From UBA1146 sp050256555 (GTDB taxonomy: Bacteria > Planctomycetota > UBA8108 > UBA1146), in the NCBI GenBank assembly GCA_050256555.1, contig JBBWWC010000247.1, positions 1-7,506 of the forward strand: a stretch of 7,506 bases of DNA, written 5' to 3'. Both the position numbers and the translations under genes were made by a program. Position 1 is the stretch's first letter. Each line of letters opens with the position of its first letter. Below the pieces are notes generated by a model that saw nothing but the letters and a program-made list of their open reading frames with translations, was not told the DNA's origin and did not search any database. Positions 1 to 5,297 of the stretch are shown here, piece by piece.

Positions 1-137
1 CAAGAACCCCTGAAAACTAGGCACTGTGGGAAAGTCTAAGTAAGAGATATGATGGATTGATGTAAGTAGATCGATCGACGCCAAATTTCAGAATCCACGC
101 TGGGGGGTTACTACTTTCCTGCACAAGGAGGTTCGCG
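1..137. other. Left-edge non-coding leader upstream of the cohesin/dockerin protein
   Basis: No open reading frame with a ribosome binding site is visible here. The stretch is the 5' leader of the gene starting at 138, and possibly the tail of an upstream gene outside the window. It holds a TCGATCGA palindrome (71-78) and the Shine-Dalgarno sequence at 125-131. I looked for -35/-10 pairs: a TTGATG at 57-62 has no matching -10 hexamer at 16-18 bp, so no promoter is called. Confidence 0.5.
125..131 (+). promoter_or_regulatory. Shine-Dalgarno site of the cohesin/dockerin gene
   Basis: AAGGAGG lies 6 nt before the ATG at 138. This is a near-perfect anti-16S match at good spacing. Together with the signal peptide that follows, it fixes the start. 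Confidence 0.85.
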
Positions 138-905
138 ATGAAACTTTCCTTCTTCATCTGTGTGAGCTTACTTCTCACCACAACCTCCATGGCTCAGCTT
201 CCCCCGCAACCACCAGCAGGGGCTGACGTACTTCTGGAACTGGGGACCATTCAATACGATCCCGCCACCGGTGATGGGTCCGTGTCGATGATGATGACGA
301 GTACAGTTCCCATCGCCGGCTTCCAGTTCAATCTAGTATTCGAGCCTGCTGCGGTACAACTGGTTTCGGTCGCAGGCGGATTGGCAGAAGATTTCGGTTA
401 TCAGGTCCAAGCAGGAGCCAGCTCCGGAGTTGTACTTGGCTTCTCTCTCACCCTGGTAGAGATTCCTCCGACCATCGTTCCTGGTGAACTGACGATGGTC
501 TCCTTCAACTGCAGCGCATGTCCCAACGGAGCTCCCGAGATTTGCATCGAGGGTCAAATTTTCGCAGATATCGCTGCCAATTCGATCCCTTCCGATATCG
601 GGCCATGTAATACAGCTGGAGGAAGTTCTTTGCACCTGCGCGGAGATTGTAATACCGACGCTTCGATCAATCTTGCCGATGCGATCTTCTTGCTCGCTAA
701 TCTGTTTTCTGGTGGAACACCCAGTAGTTGTCTCGATGGCTGCGATTCCAACGATGACGGGTCTCTCAACATCGCAGATGCGATTCACTTTCTTGCTTTT
801 CTGTTTTCCGGGGGATCACCACCCACAGCTCCAGGGCCGTTAGCTTGCGGTCCAGATCCGACCGACGACCCGCTCGACTGCCTGGTTCCTGGGCCTTGCC
901 CTTAA
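138..905 (+). CDS. Exported protein with cohesin-like domain and C-terminal double dockerin-like module
   Basis: A 255-residue protein, probably exported by Sec. Residues 1-19 form a signal peptide (Lys2, a hydrophobic core, and cleavage after S-M-A before Gln20). Residues about 30-155 look like a cohesin/carbohydrate-binding-type beta sandwich: the core strand GFQFNLVFEP at 61-70 is followed by VQLVSV and later GELTMVSFN, the order seen in cohesins. Residues 170-226 hold two dockerin-type calcium loops with ligands D170/N172/D174/N178/D181 and D203/N205/D207/N211/D214, each followed by a hydrophobic helix ending in LFSGG. The tail has cysteines at 237, 248 and 254. The start is set by a strong Shine-Dalgarno site. 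The gene converges on the lipoprotein gene with 13 bp between stops. Dockerins normally bind cohesins, so this could be a self-assembling or adaptor protein, but that is inference. No catalytic domain is seen. Family-level recognition is good; the function is unknown. Confidence 0.85.
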   Translation: MKLSFFICVSLLLTTTSMAQLPPQPPAGADVLLELGTIQYDPATGDGSVSMMMTSTVPIAGFQFNLVFEPAAVQLVSVAGGLAEDFGYQVQAGASSGVVLGFSLTLVEIPPTIVPGELTMVSFNCSACPNGAPEICIEGQIFADIAANSIPSDIGPCNTAGGSSLHLRGDCNTDASINLADAIFLLANLFSGGTPSSCLDGCDSNDDGSLNIADAIHFLAFLFSGGSPPTAPGPLACGPDPTDDPLDCLVPGPCP

Positions 906-918
906 TCTATCGAGGGCA

Positions 919-1806
919 TCACAACGAACGTGGATTGGCTTGATACGCTTCTTCCATACCATCGGCCCAGCGGAAAGTTGGCAATGTAGTCCGATCCATC
1001 TCTCTGAGGTGCGGCTCATCGCTTCTACGAGTCGGATGGAGATAACGCCACGATCCATCGCCAAAGACCTCCTCGCATAACGCTGCTGCTGCAGGATCGT
1101 ATACTTTCAATTCTGAGCGCAAATCAACGTGATTATGCTGATCGTCGTTTTCTCGATTGGTATCGAACCAGCTCTGTACCACCTCTGCCCAGTATTCCAT
1201 CCGGTTGGTCGATGCATATGCACCCTGCCAGAGCCCCGCATCCATCGCCGATTGATACACTTCCTTTAATCGATCATCAAAAGTGGGATCGACCGTCGAG
1301 AGCCCCATCTCATGAATGGCATGAGCAAACTCATGAATGAGGATATTTTCCGTCGAATAAGGATCCCCTTTCATCGCCAACAGATTCTCTTCACCACAGG
1401 AAACGGAAGGTCGCGATCGCGTAGCGCCAAGGCCTCGTGCGCGTCGGTCCCAGTATTCGGGAGGACGAAGGTCTGAATGTTCTGGCACATCCGTGGTCCA
1501 CTCGTCGTAGGCCATCACAGTGAAACGTGTTCGATTATCTGCCATCGCAGTCAAAATTTCTGGGCGATGACCTACCATCTTCAAGATCAAATAACGCGCT
1601 TCTGCCAGCGACTCTGGCTGAACTTTCGCACTTGCGACCACAGGGAATCCAAGAACATCAGAATGCTGTTGATAAAAAGGATCGAGATCAAAACTTGATC
1701 GCAACTGCTGTGAGACCGGTTGTACCACCTCAGAAACCGAATCGGACCGCACCGCTGCGTTCGAGCAGCCGACCAGAATGAAAATCATGAACCAGGATTT
1801 CTTCAC
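919..1806 (-). CDS. Putative zinc metalloprotease-like lipoprotein (HExxH)
   Basis: A 295-residue predicted lipoprotein. MKKSWFMIFILVGC is a short lipoprotein signal with lipobox L-V-G-C, so Cys14 would be lipidated and the protein membrane-anchored outside the cytoplasm. Residues 154-165 read NILIHEFAHAIH, a zinc-binding HExxH motif with ligands H158 and H162 and catalytic E159. About 45 residues later, RMEYWAEVVQSWF (202-214) provides a Glu third ligand (E204 or E208). This is the gluzincin arrangement and recalls the E-(F/Y)-(F/W)-A-E segment of anthrax lethal-factor-like peptidases. Conserved-looking surroundings include ARGLGATR (123-130) and a GEENLL segment. The start is GTG at 1806, preceded by GGAGG at 7 nt; GTGA overlaps the rmuC stop by 4 bp, implying translational coupling. 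Its role and substrate are unknown. A structural, non-catalytic role is possible, but all key residues are present. Confidence 0.8.
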   Translation of the reverse strand: MKKSWFMIFILVGCSNAAVRSDSVSEVVQPVSQQLRSSFDLDPFYQQHSDVLGFPVVASAKVQPESLAEARYLILKMVGHRPEILTAMADNRTRFTVMAYDEWTTDVPEHSDLRPPEYWDRRARGLGATRSRPSVSCGEENLLAMKGDPYSTENILIHEFAHAIHEMGLSTVDPTFDDRLKEVYQSAMDAGLWQGAYASTNRMEYWAEVVQSWFDTNRENDDQHNHVDLRSELKVYDPAAAALCEEVFGDGSWRYLHPTRRSDEPHLREMDRTTLPTFRWADGMEEAYQANPRSL

Positions 1807-3086
1807 CGCGTTTCCTCCGGCTCAGGAAGCACTTCCGCATCAACTTCGCGAATCACTTTTTCGATCCGGTCCAGTTCTGGCAGCTCTTCCTTACGAGAAA
1901 GGGATTCGATACTGCGCGCCTTCGGAAGAACACTGCGTTCCCACGAACCGACAGCACTGTTGAAACCTTCGAGCGCTGAATTGAGACCTTTTCCAACCTT
2001 TTTGATGTGCCCATGGAAAGTCTTCAACCGGTCATGAAGTTGAGAAGTCTCTTCCCAGATCACCTGGGCATTAGCAGCAAGCTTCTCTTGTTGCCAGTAG
2101 ATCCCAACCGTCTTGAGCAATGCAATCAAGGTCACAGGTGTCACGATGAGAATCTTCTTTTCGATCGCTTCTTCTTGTAAATCGGGGCGCGCCGCAAAAG
2201 CAGCCGCCGCAACACTCTCCACTGGAATGAACATGACCGTGAAATCAACTTCGCCATCTAGCTTGTCGGCATAGTTTTTCTTGGCCAGATCCAACATCGT
2301 ATTTCGTACAACTTTTCCGTGCTCTGACAGGAATTTCTTTTGCTCGAGCGGATCCTCGGCCGCCATCGCACGCTCATATTCGGCATAGGGAACCTTGGCA
2401 TCGATGGGAATCCGACCGTGGCCTGGCATCCGAACAATCAAATCCGGACGCGTATCATCATCGCTCTTCTGCTCCTCAAAATCGCAATGCTCGGTCATCC
2501 CGGCAGCTTCGACGATATTCCGAAGCGCCATCTCTCCCCACTTACCACGACTCTGACTTGAACCACGTAAAGCCACCGAAAGTGCATGACTGGCGGCCTC
2601 GACAGCTTTCGTCTGTACAGACAAATCAACCACCTGCTGCTTCAAGGAACCGAAATCTTTGACCCGTTGCACTTCGATTTCCCGATGCAACTTTTCAAAG
2701 CCTGCCATATTTTCCTGAACACCCTTGAATTGCTTTTCAATCTCATCATGCCGCTTGGTCAATTCAGAGGTGTGGTGCTTTTCCGATTTCCCGAGTCGCT
2801 CCTCGGCGTGCTTCAAGAACTCGTCTCTATTTTCTTTCAGTTGCTCGGCAGAAAAGACCTTGAGACTATCCTTGAGCGATTCGCGATCGTCCTTCAATTG
2901 CTGGAGCTGATCGACCGCCGCATCCCGCTGCGCTTCAGCGCGCGCCAGATCTTCGCGGGTTGTCATCGTTTCTTGCCGTGATTCTTCCAGCGCTCGGGAG
3001 TGATCGCTCTGACTTCGCCGTTGAAGAAGAGTTGCCACTACAAACCCGATCAGGAGGGCAATTCCCACGTACCATATGTTTTCCAC
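1803..3086 (-). CDS. rmuC: DNA recombination protein RmuC
   Basis: A 427-residue RmuC-family protein. The family has a nuclease-like fold and in E. coli limits recombination at inverted repeats; the biochemical activity is not well defined. Residues 5-21 form an N-terminal membrane segment, followed by basic RR. Residues about 27-165 are a long charged coiled coil. The RmuC domain covers about 170-390, with the signatures RGKWGEMALRNIVEAAGM (180-197), RPDLIVRMPG...PIDAKVP (213-233; the D and D-x-K are the PD-(D/E)xK-like residues), FTVMFIPVES (282-291) and ILIVTPVTLIALLKTV (312-327). I chose GTG at 3086 because GAGAGGA lies 7 nt upstream and the membrane segment follows at once. A longer in-frame GTG at 3155 would add 23 residues but has no ribosome binding site. 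It lies 130 bp after recQ, separated by a tandem repeat, and overlaps the downstream lipoprotein start. Length matches the family. Confidence 0.95.
   Translation of the reverse strand: MENIWYVGIALLIGFVVATLLQRRSQSDHSRALEESRQETMTTREDLARAEAQRDAAVDQLQQLKDDRESLKDSLKVFSAEQLKENRDEFLKHAEERLGKSEKHHTSELTKRHDEIEKQFKGVQENMAGFEKLHREIEVQRVKDFGSLKQQVVDLSVQTKAVEAASHALSVALRGSSQSRGKWGEMALRNIVEAAGMTEHCDFEEQKSDDDTRPDLIVRMPGHGRIPIDAKVPYAEYERAMAAEDPLEQKKFLSEHGKVVRNTMLDLAKKNYADKLDGEVDFTVMFIPVESVAAAAFAARPDLQEEAIEKKILIVTPVTLIALLKTVGIYWQQEKLAANAQVIWEETSQLHDRLKTFHGHIKKVGKGLNSALEGFNSAVGSWERSVLPKARSIESLSRKEELPELDRIEKVIREVDAEVLPEPEETR
1814..1818 (-). promoter_or_regulatory. Shine-Dalgarno of the lipoprotein gene, inside the rmuC 3' end
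   Basis: GGAGG on the minus strand lies 7 nt before the GTG at 1806, within the last codons of rmuC. It supports this unusual GTG start and re-initiation by ribosomes finishing rmuC at the overlapping TGA. Confidence 0.8.
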
Positions 3087-3093
3087 TGCGGAT

Positions 3094-3100
3094 TCCTCTC
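3094..3100 (-). promoter_or_regulatory. Shine-Dalgarno deciding the rmuC start
   Basis: GAGAGGA on the minus strand lies 7 nt before the GTG at 3086. The alternative in-frame GTG at 3155 has only repeat sequence (AGCTGAGTCCT) upstream and no purine-rich site, so the shorter form is preferred. Confidence 0.7.
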
Positions 3101-3160
3101 TCCAGAAAGTCACTGGAACAAGATGAGCATATCCGCGGAATGTCTCCGGAACCACAGGAC

Positions 3161-3230
3161 TCAGCTGGACTGGCTCAACTGGACTGGCTCAACTGGACTG
3201 GCTCAGCTGGACTGGCTCAACTGGACTGAG
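3161..3230. repeat. 14-bp tandem repeat, five copies, at the recQ terminus
   Basis: Five head-to-tail 14-bp units: TCAGCTGGACTGGC, TCAACTGGACTGGC twice, TCAGCTGGACTGGC, and a last unit ending in GAG instead of GGC. Units start at 3161, 3175, 3189, 3203 and 3217. The only internal variation is A/G at position 4 and the final two bases of the last copy. GACTCAG (3158-3164) and CTGAGTC (3226-3232) form a 7-bp inverted repeat around the block. The copy at 3217-3230 lies inside recQ and supplies its last codons and TGA stop. Each unit carries TGA on the minus strand, and because 14 is not a multiple of 3 the stops fall in all three frames. It could act as a translation-stop block, an RNA structure or a variable minisatellite; none of these is proven. 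Confidence 0.95.
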
Positions 3231-5064
3231 TCGTGATCACTTCGAGGAAGCCTCGACCCCACTTCTCCAGCTTCTTCTGTCCCACTCCAGAGATCATCGC
3301 CAGCTGGCCGAGAGTCTGGGGTTTCATCTGTGACATCTCGACCAGTGTTGAGTCATGGAAAATGGTGTAAGGGGGCACCTCAAGCTCGCGAGAGATCTCG
3401 AGCCGATACTGGCGAAGTTTTTCAAACAGACTCGACTGCATCGAATCGAGACCTTCTAGCTTCATCTTCTTCTTCTTCTTGCTACGAGATGCTTTCTTCG
3501 TGACAACATCCTTGCGGAAAGAAAACCCCTCTTCTCCTCGAAGAAGATTGCGGCTTTTTTCAGTCACCGCGATACCGCCGTGACCTTCCAGGTCGATCCG
3601 GATCATTCCCCGTGACGCCAGTTGACGAAAAATAGAATGCCAACCCGGATCCTCCAGCTCGGTGCCAATTCCATAAACACTCAGTCGGTCATGGCCAAAT
3701 TTAGTAACCTTGGCATTCGCTTTACCACGAAGAACATCGATGACATGTCCCTTGCCAAATCGATTGCCGGTCTTGACTACGGCAGAAAGAGCTTTCTGAG
3801 CCACGATCACGCCGTCCATCACCTCCGGTGATTTCGTACAGTTGTCACACTTCTCGCCATCGGCGGAACAATCATTGACGGCTCCTTCACCAAAAAATCG
3901 TAACAAGGCTGATCGACGACAGCTGGCCAGCTCACAATAAGCCAGCATCGCATCGATCTGATGATGACTGATACGACGTTGAGTCGGATCGAGTTCGGAT
4001 TCGGCCAATCTTCTCTGGGCCAGAACCACATCACTCCAGCCATAACAAAGCCATGCTTCTGCTGGAAGACCATCGCGACCAGCACGACCAGACTCCTGGC
4101 TGTAATGTTGCGGACTCGGAGGCATATCAAGGTGTGCCACGAAACGGACATTCGGCTTGTCGATTCCCATGCCAAAGGCCACGGTCGCAACTACCACGAT
4201 CCCTTCCTCACGCAAAAACAGCTGTTGATTCAATGAACGTTGCTGAGAAGCCATTCCTGCATGATAGGGAACCGCCCGGATGCCTTCCTCACGAAGCCAC
4301 TCGGCGGTGTCATCGACCTTTTTCCTGCTCGAACAGTAAACAATGCCGGCTTCTCCGGCATGGCGATCACGGATCATCCGTAACAGTTGACGCCTCGGCT
4401 GATCCTTCGGCTCCACTGTGTAGCGCAGATTGGGACGATTAAAGGAGGAGATGAATAGATCATCTTCGGTGAAGCCCAAACCGCTGAGGATATCTTTTCG
4501 CGTCGGAGCGTCGGCTGTGGCAGTCAATGCAATGACAGGAACCTCAGGGAATCGCTTACGCAGGATTCCTAACTTTTGATACTCCGGGCGAAAGTCATGT
4601 CCCCATTGACTGATACAGTGAGCTTCATCGATGGCAAATAATGCCGGTGAAAAAGCATCTAGCTCGTCAAGAAATCCATCGAGTAACAATCGCTCTGGCG
4701 CCACGTAAAGCAACTGGATCTTACCCGATCGCAGTTGCTCCCAAACTTCTCTTCGCTTTGACACTGCCAACGAAGAGTTCAGTGCTGCGGCACCAACCCC
4801 AGCCTGCAAGAGCGCATCAACCTGGTCTTGCATCAAGGCAATCAGCGGCGAGATAACAATCGTAAGACCATCGCACAAGAGAGCCGGGATCTGATAACAG
4901 AGAGATTTACCGCCACCGGTCGGCATCAAAACGAGAGCATTATCCCCCGTGACCACGCGCTCGATGATCTCTTCCTGGGTGCCCCGGAAACTCTCGTATC
5001 CGAAAACTCCTCGAAGGATTTCGAGAGCTCGAATACGAACCGGATCTCCTTCGCGTACAACCAA
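3217..5064 (-). CDS. recQ: ATP-dependent DNA helicase RecQ
   Basis: A complete 615-residue RecQ, a 3'-5' superfamily 2 helicase that unwinds recombination and replication intermediates. Visible elements: Q-motif region FGYESFRGTQ (21-30); Walker A MPTGGGKS (47-54); motif Ia VISPLIALMQDQ (70-81); Walker B DEAH with aromatic-rich loop CISQWGHDFRPEY (146-162); motif III ALTATA (179-184); motif IV IVYCSSRKK (241-249); motif V ATVAFGMGIDKPNVRF (293-308); arginine-finger motif VI QESGRAGRDG (323-332). Zinc-binding cysteines are C377, C382, C399, C406 and C409, of which four are expected ligands. The RQC winged helix spans about 415-510 and the HRDC domain about 545-613, joined by a Lys-rich linker (523-536). 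The TTG start at 5064 is forced: an in-frame TAG lies two codons upstream, GAGGGGGG sits 6 nt before it, and the next ATG would remove Walker A. It is first in a cluster with rmuC. Length is as in E. coli. Confidence 0.98.
   Translation of the reverse strand: MVVREGDPVRIRALEILRGVFGYESFRGTQEEIIERVVTGDNALVLMPTGGGKSLCYQIPALLCDGLTIVISPLIALMQDQVDALLQAGVGAAALNSSLAVSKRREVWEQLRSGKIQLLYVAPERLLLDGFLDELDAFSPALFAIDEAHCISQWGHDFRPEYQKLGILRKRFPEVPVIALTATADAPTRKDILSGLGFTEDDLFISSFNRPNLRYTVEPKDQPRRQLLRMIRDRHAGEAGIVYCSSRKKVDDTAEWLREEGIRAVPYHAGMASQQRSLNQQLFLREEGIVVVATVAFGMGIDKPNVRFVAHLDMPPSPQHYSQESGRAGRDGLPAEAWLCYGWSDVVLAQRRLAESELDPTQRRISHHQIDAMLAYCELASCRRSALLRFFGEGAVNDCSADGEKCDNCTKSPEVMDGVIVAQKALSAVVKTGNRFGKGHVIDVLRGKANAKVTKFGHDRLSVYGIGTELEDPGWHSIFRQLASRGMIRIDLEGHGGIAVTEKSRNLLRGEEGFSFRKDVVTKKASRSKKKKKMKLEGLDSMQSSLFEKLRQYRLEISRELEVPPYTIFHDSTLVEMSQMKPQTLGQLAMISGVGQKKLEKWGRGFLEVITTQSS
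3466..3480. repeat. (CTT)5 microsatellite in recQ encoding five lysines
   Basis: Five CTT triplets on the plus strand read AAG x5 on the coding strand, giving the Lys run at residues 529-533 in the linker between the RQC and HRDC domains. Slippage would change the lysine count without a frameshift. A Lys-rich linker may help DNA contact; this is inference. Confidence 0.9.
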
Positions 5065-5070
5065 GATCTA

Positions 5071-5078
5071 CCCCCCTC
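5071..5078 (-). promoter_or_regulatory. Shine-Dalgarno supporting the TTG start of recQ
   Basis: GAGGGGGG on the minus strand lies 6 nt before TTG at 5064. It is a G-run variant of AGGAGG, and it is the only usable site near the first in-frame start after the upstream TAG. Confidence 0.65.
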
Positions 5079-5099
5079 AGAGTGACCACTTCCCGTAAA

Positions 5100-5111
5100 C
5101 ATGCCGGCATG
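5100..5111. repeat. 12-bp perfect palindrome CATGCCGGCATG upstream of recQ
   Basis: CATGCCGGCATG equals its own reverse complement. It sits 35-46 nt before the recQ start codon, where an operator could lie. It does not match the E. coli (CTGT-N8-ACAG) or Gram-positive (GAAC-N4-GTTC) LexA boxes. Chance occurrence is possible. Confidence 0.5.
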
Positions 5112-5138
5112 AATTACAAGACGAGGTTCTGCCGCACA

Positions 5139-5169
5139 CTTCCACACAGTTCGTTCTTCCACGCAGTTC
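5139..5169. repeat. Spaced 14-bp direct repeat upstream of recQ
   Basis: CTTCCACACAGTTC (5139-5152) and CTTCCACGCAGTTC (5156-5169) match at 13 of 14 positions with a 3-bp gap, a period of 17 bp. On the recQ coding strand the element reads GAACTGYGTGGAAG. It lies 75-105 bp upstream of the recQ start, compatible with an activator or repressor site. No known regulator is recognised. Confidence 0.6.
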
Positions 5170-5279
5170 TATCGAGTGGGGATATCCGACGACCTCCCTC
5201 CGATCAAGAACTCAATTGATGATCTCCCTGGCATCGTAACAAGGAGTCAACGGAGGAACATATTTCTGGAAAGAAGACC

Positions 5280-5293
5280 GTTTCGATCGAAAC
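5280..5293. repeat. 14-bp perfect palindrome just after the propeller gene stop
   Basis: GTTTCGATCGAAAC is perfectly self-complementary and begins 4 bp beyond the propeller stop codon. In RNA it could form a 5-bp stem with a GATC loop. The following minus-strand sequence (TCTTCTTTCC) is pyrimidine-rich but is not a clean U-tract, so a weak terminator or a protein-binding site are both possible. Confidence 0.6.
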
Positions 5294-5297
5294 AGAG

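Larger units (their letters stand above)
5065..5297. other. Intergenic spacer between the propeller gene and recQ
   Basis: 233 bp with no supported gene; the open frame across 4926-5162 on the minus strand is a shadow that overlaps recQ. It must hold the recQ promoter and the end of the propeller transcript. No good -35/-10 pair was found. It contains the recQ Shine-Dalgarno site (5071-5078), a 12-bp palindrome (5100-5111), a spaced direct repeat (5139-5169) and a 14-bp palindrome (5280-5293). Confidence 0.6.

Noticed and set aside
57..85. Possible promoter TTGATG upstream of the first gene
   Set aside because: No -10-like hexamer lies at suitable spacing.
333..788. Minus-strand open frame opposite the cohesin/dockerin gene
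   Set aside because: Antisense shadow with no ribosome binding site and no recognisable domain; the plus-strand gene has a signal peptide and clear domains.
3087..3155. Longer RmuC from GTG at 3155
   Set aside because: No ribosome binding site precedes it, and the 23 added residues would sit before the usual N-terminal membrane segment.
3161..3230. CRISPR array
   Set aside because: The 14-bp units are contiguous with no spacers, so this is a simple tandem repeat.
2960..3236. Plus-strand frames crossing the 14-bp array, with a repeated DWLNWTG-like peptide
   Set aside because: The peptide repeat comes only from the DNA tandem repeat; there is no start signal and the frames run antisense to rmuC and recQ.
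3819..4442. Open frames on both strands within recQ
   Set aside because: They lie wholly within the coding sequence of an unambiguous RecQ and show no motifs of their own.
5121..5175. LexA/SOS box upstream of recQ
   Set aside because: GAAC occurs several times but only as direct repeats; no GAAC-N4-GTTC or CTGT-N8-ACAG arrangement is present.
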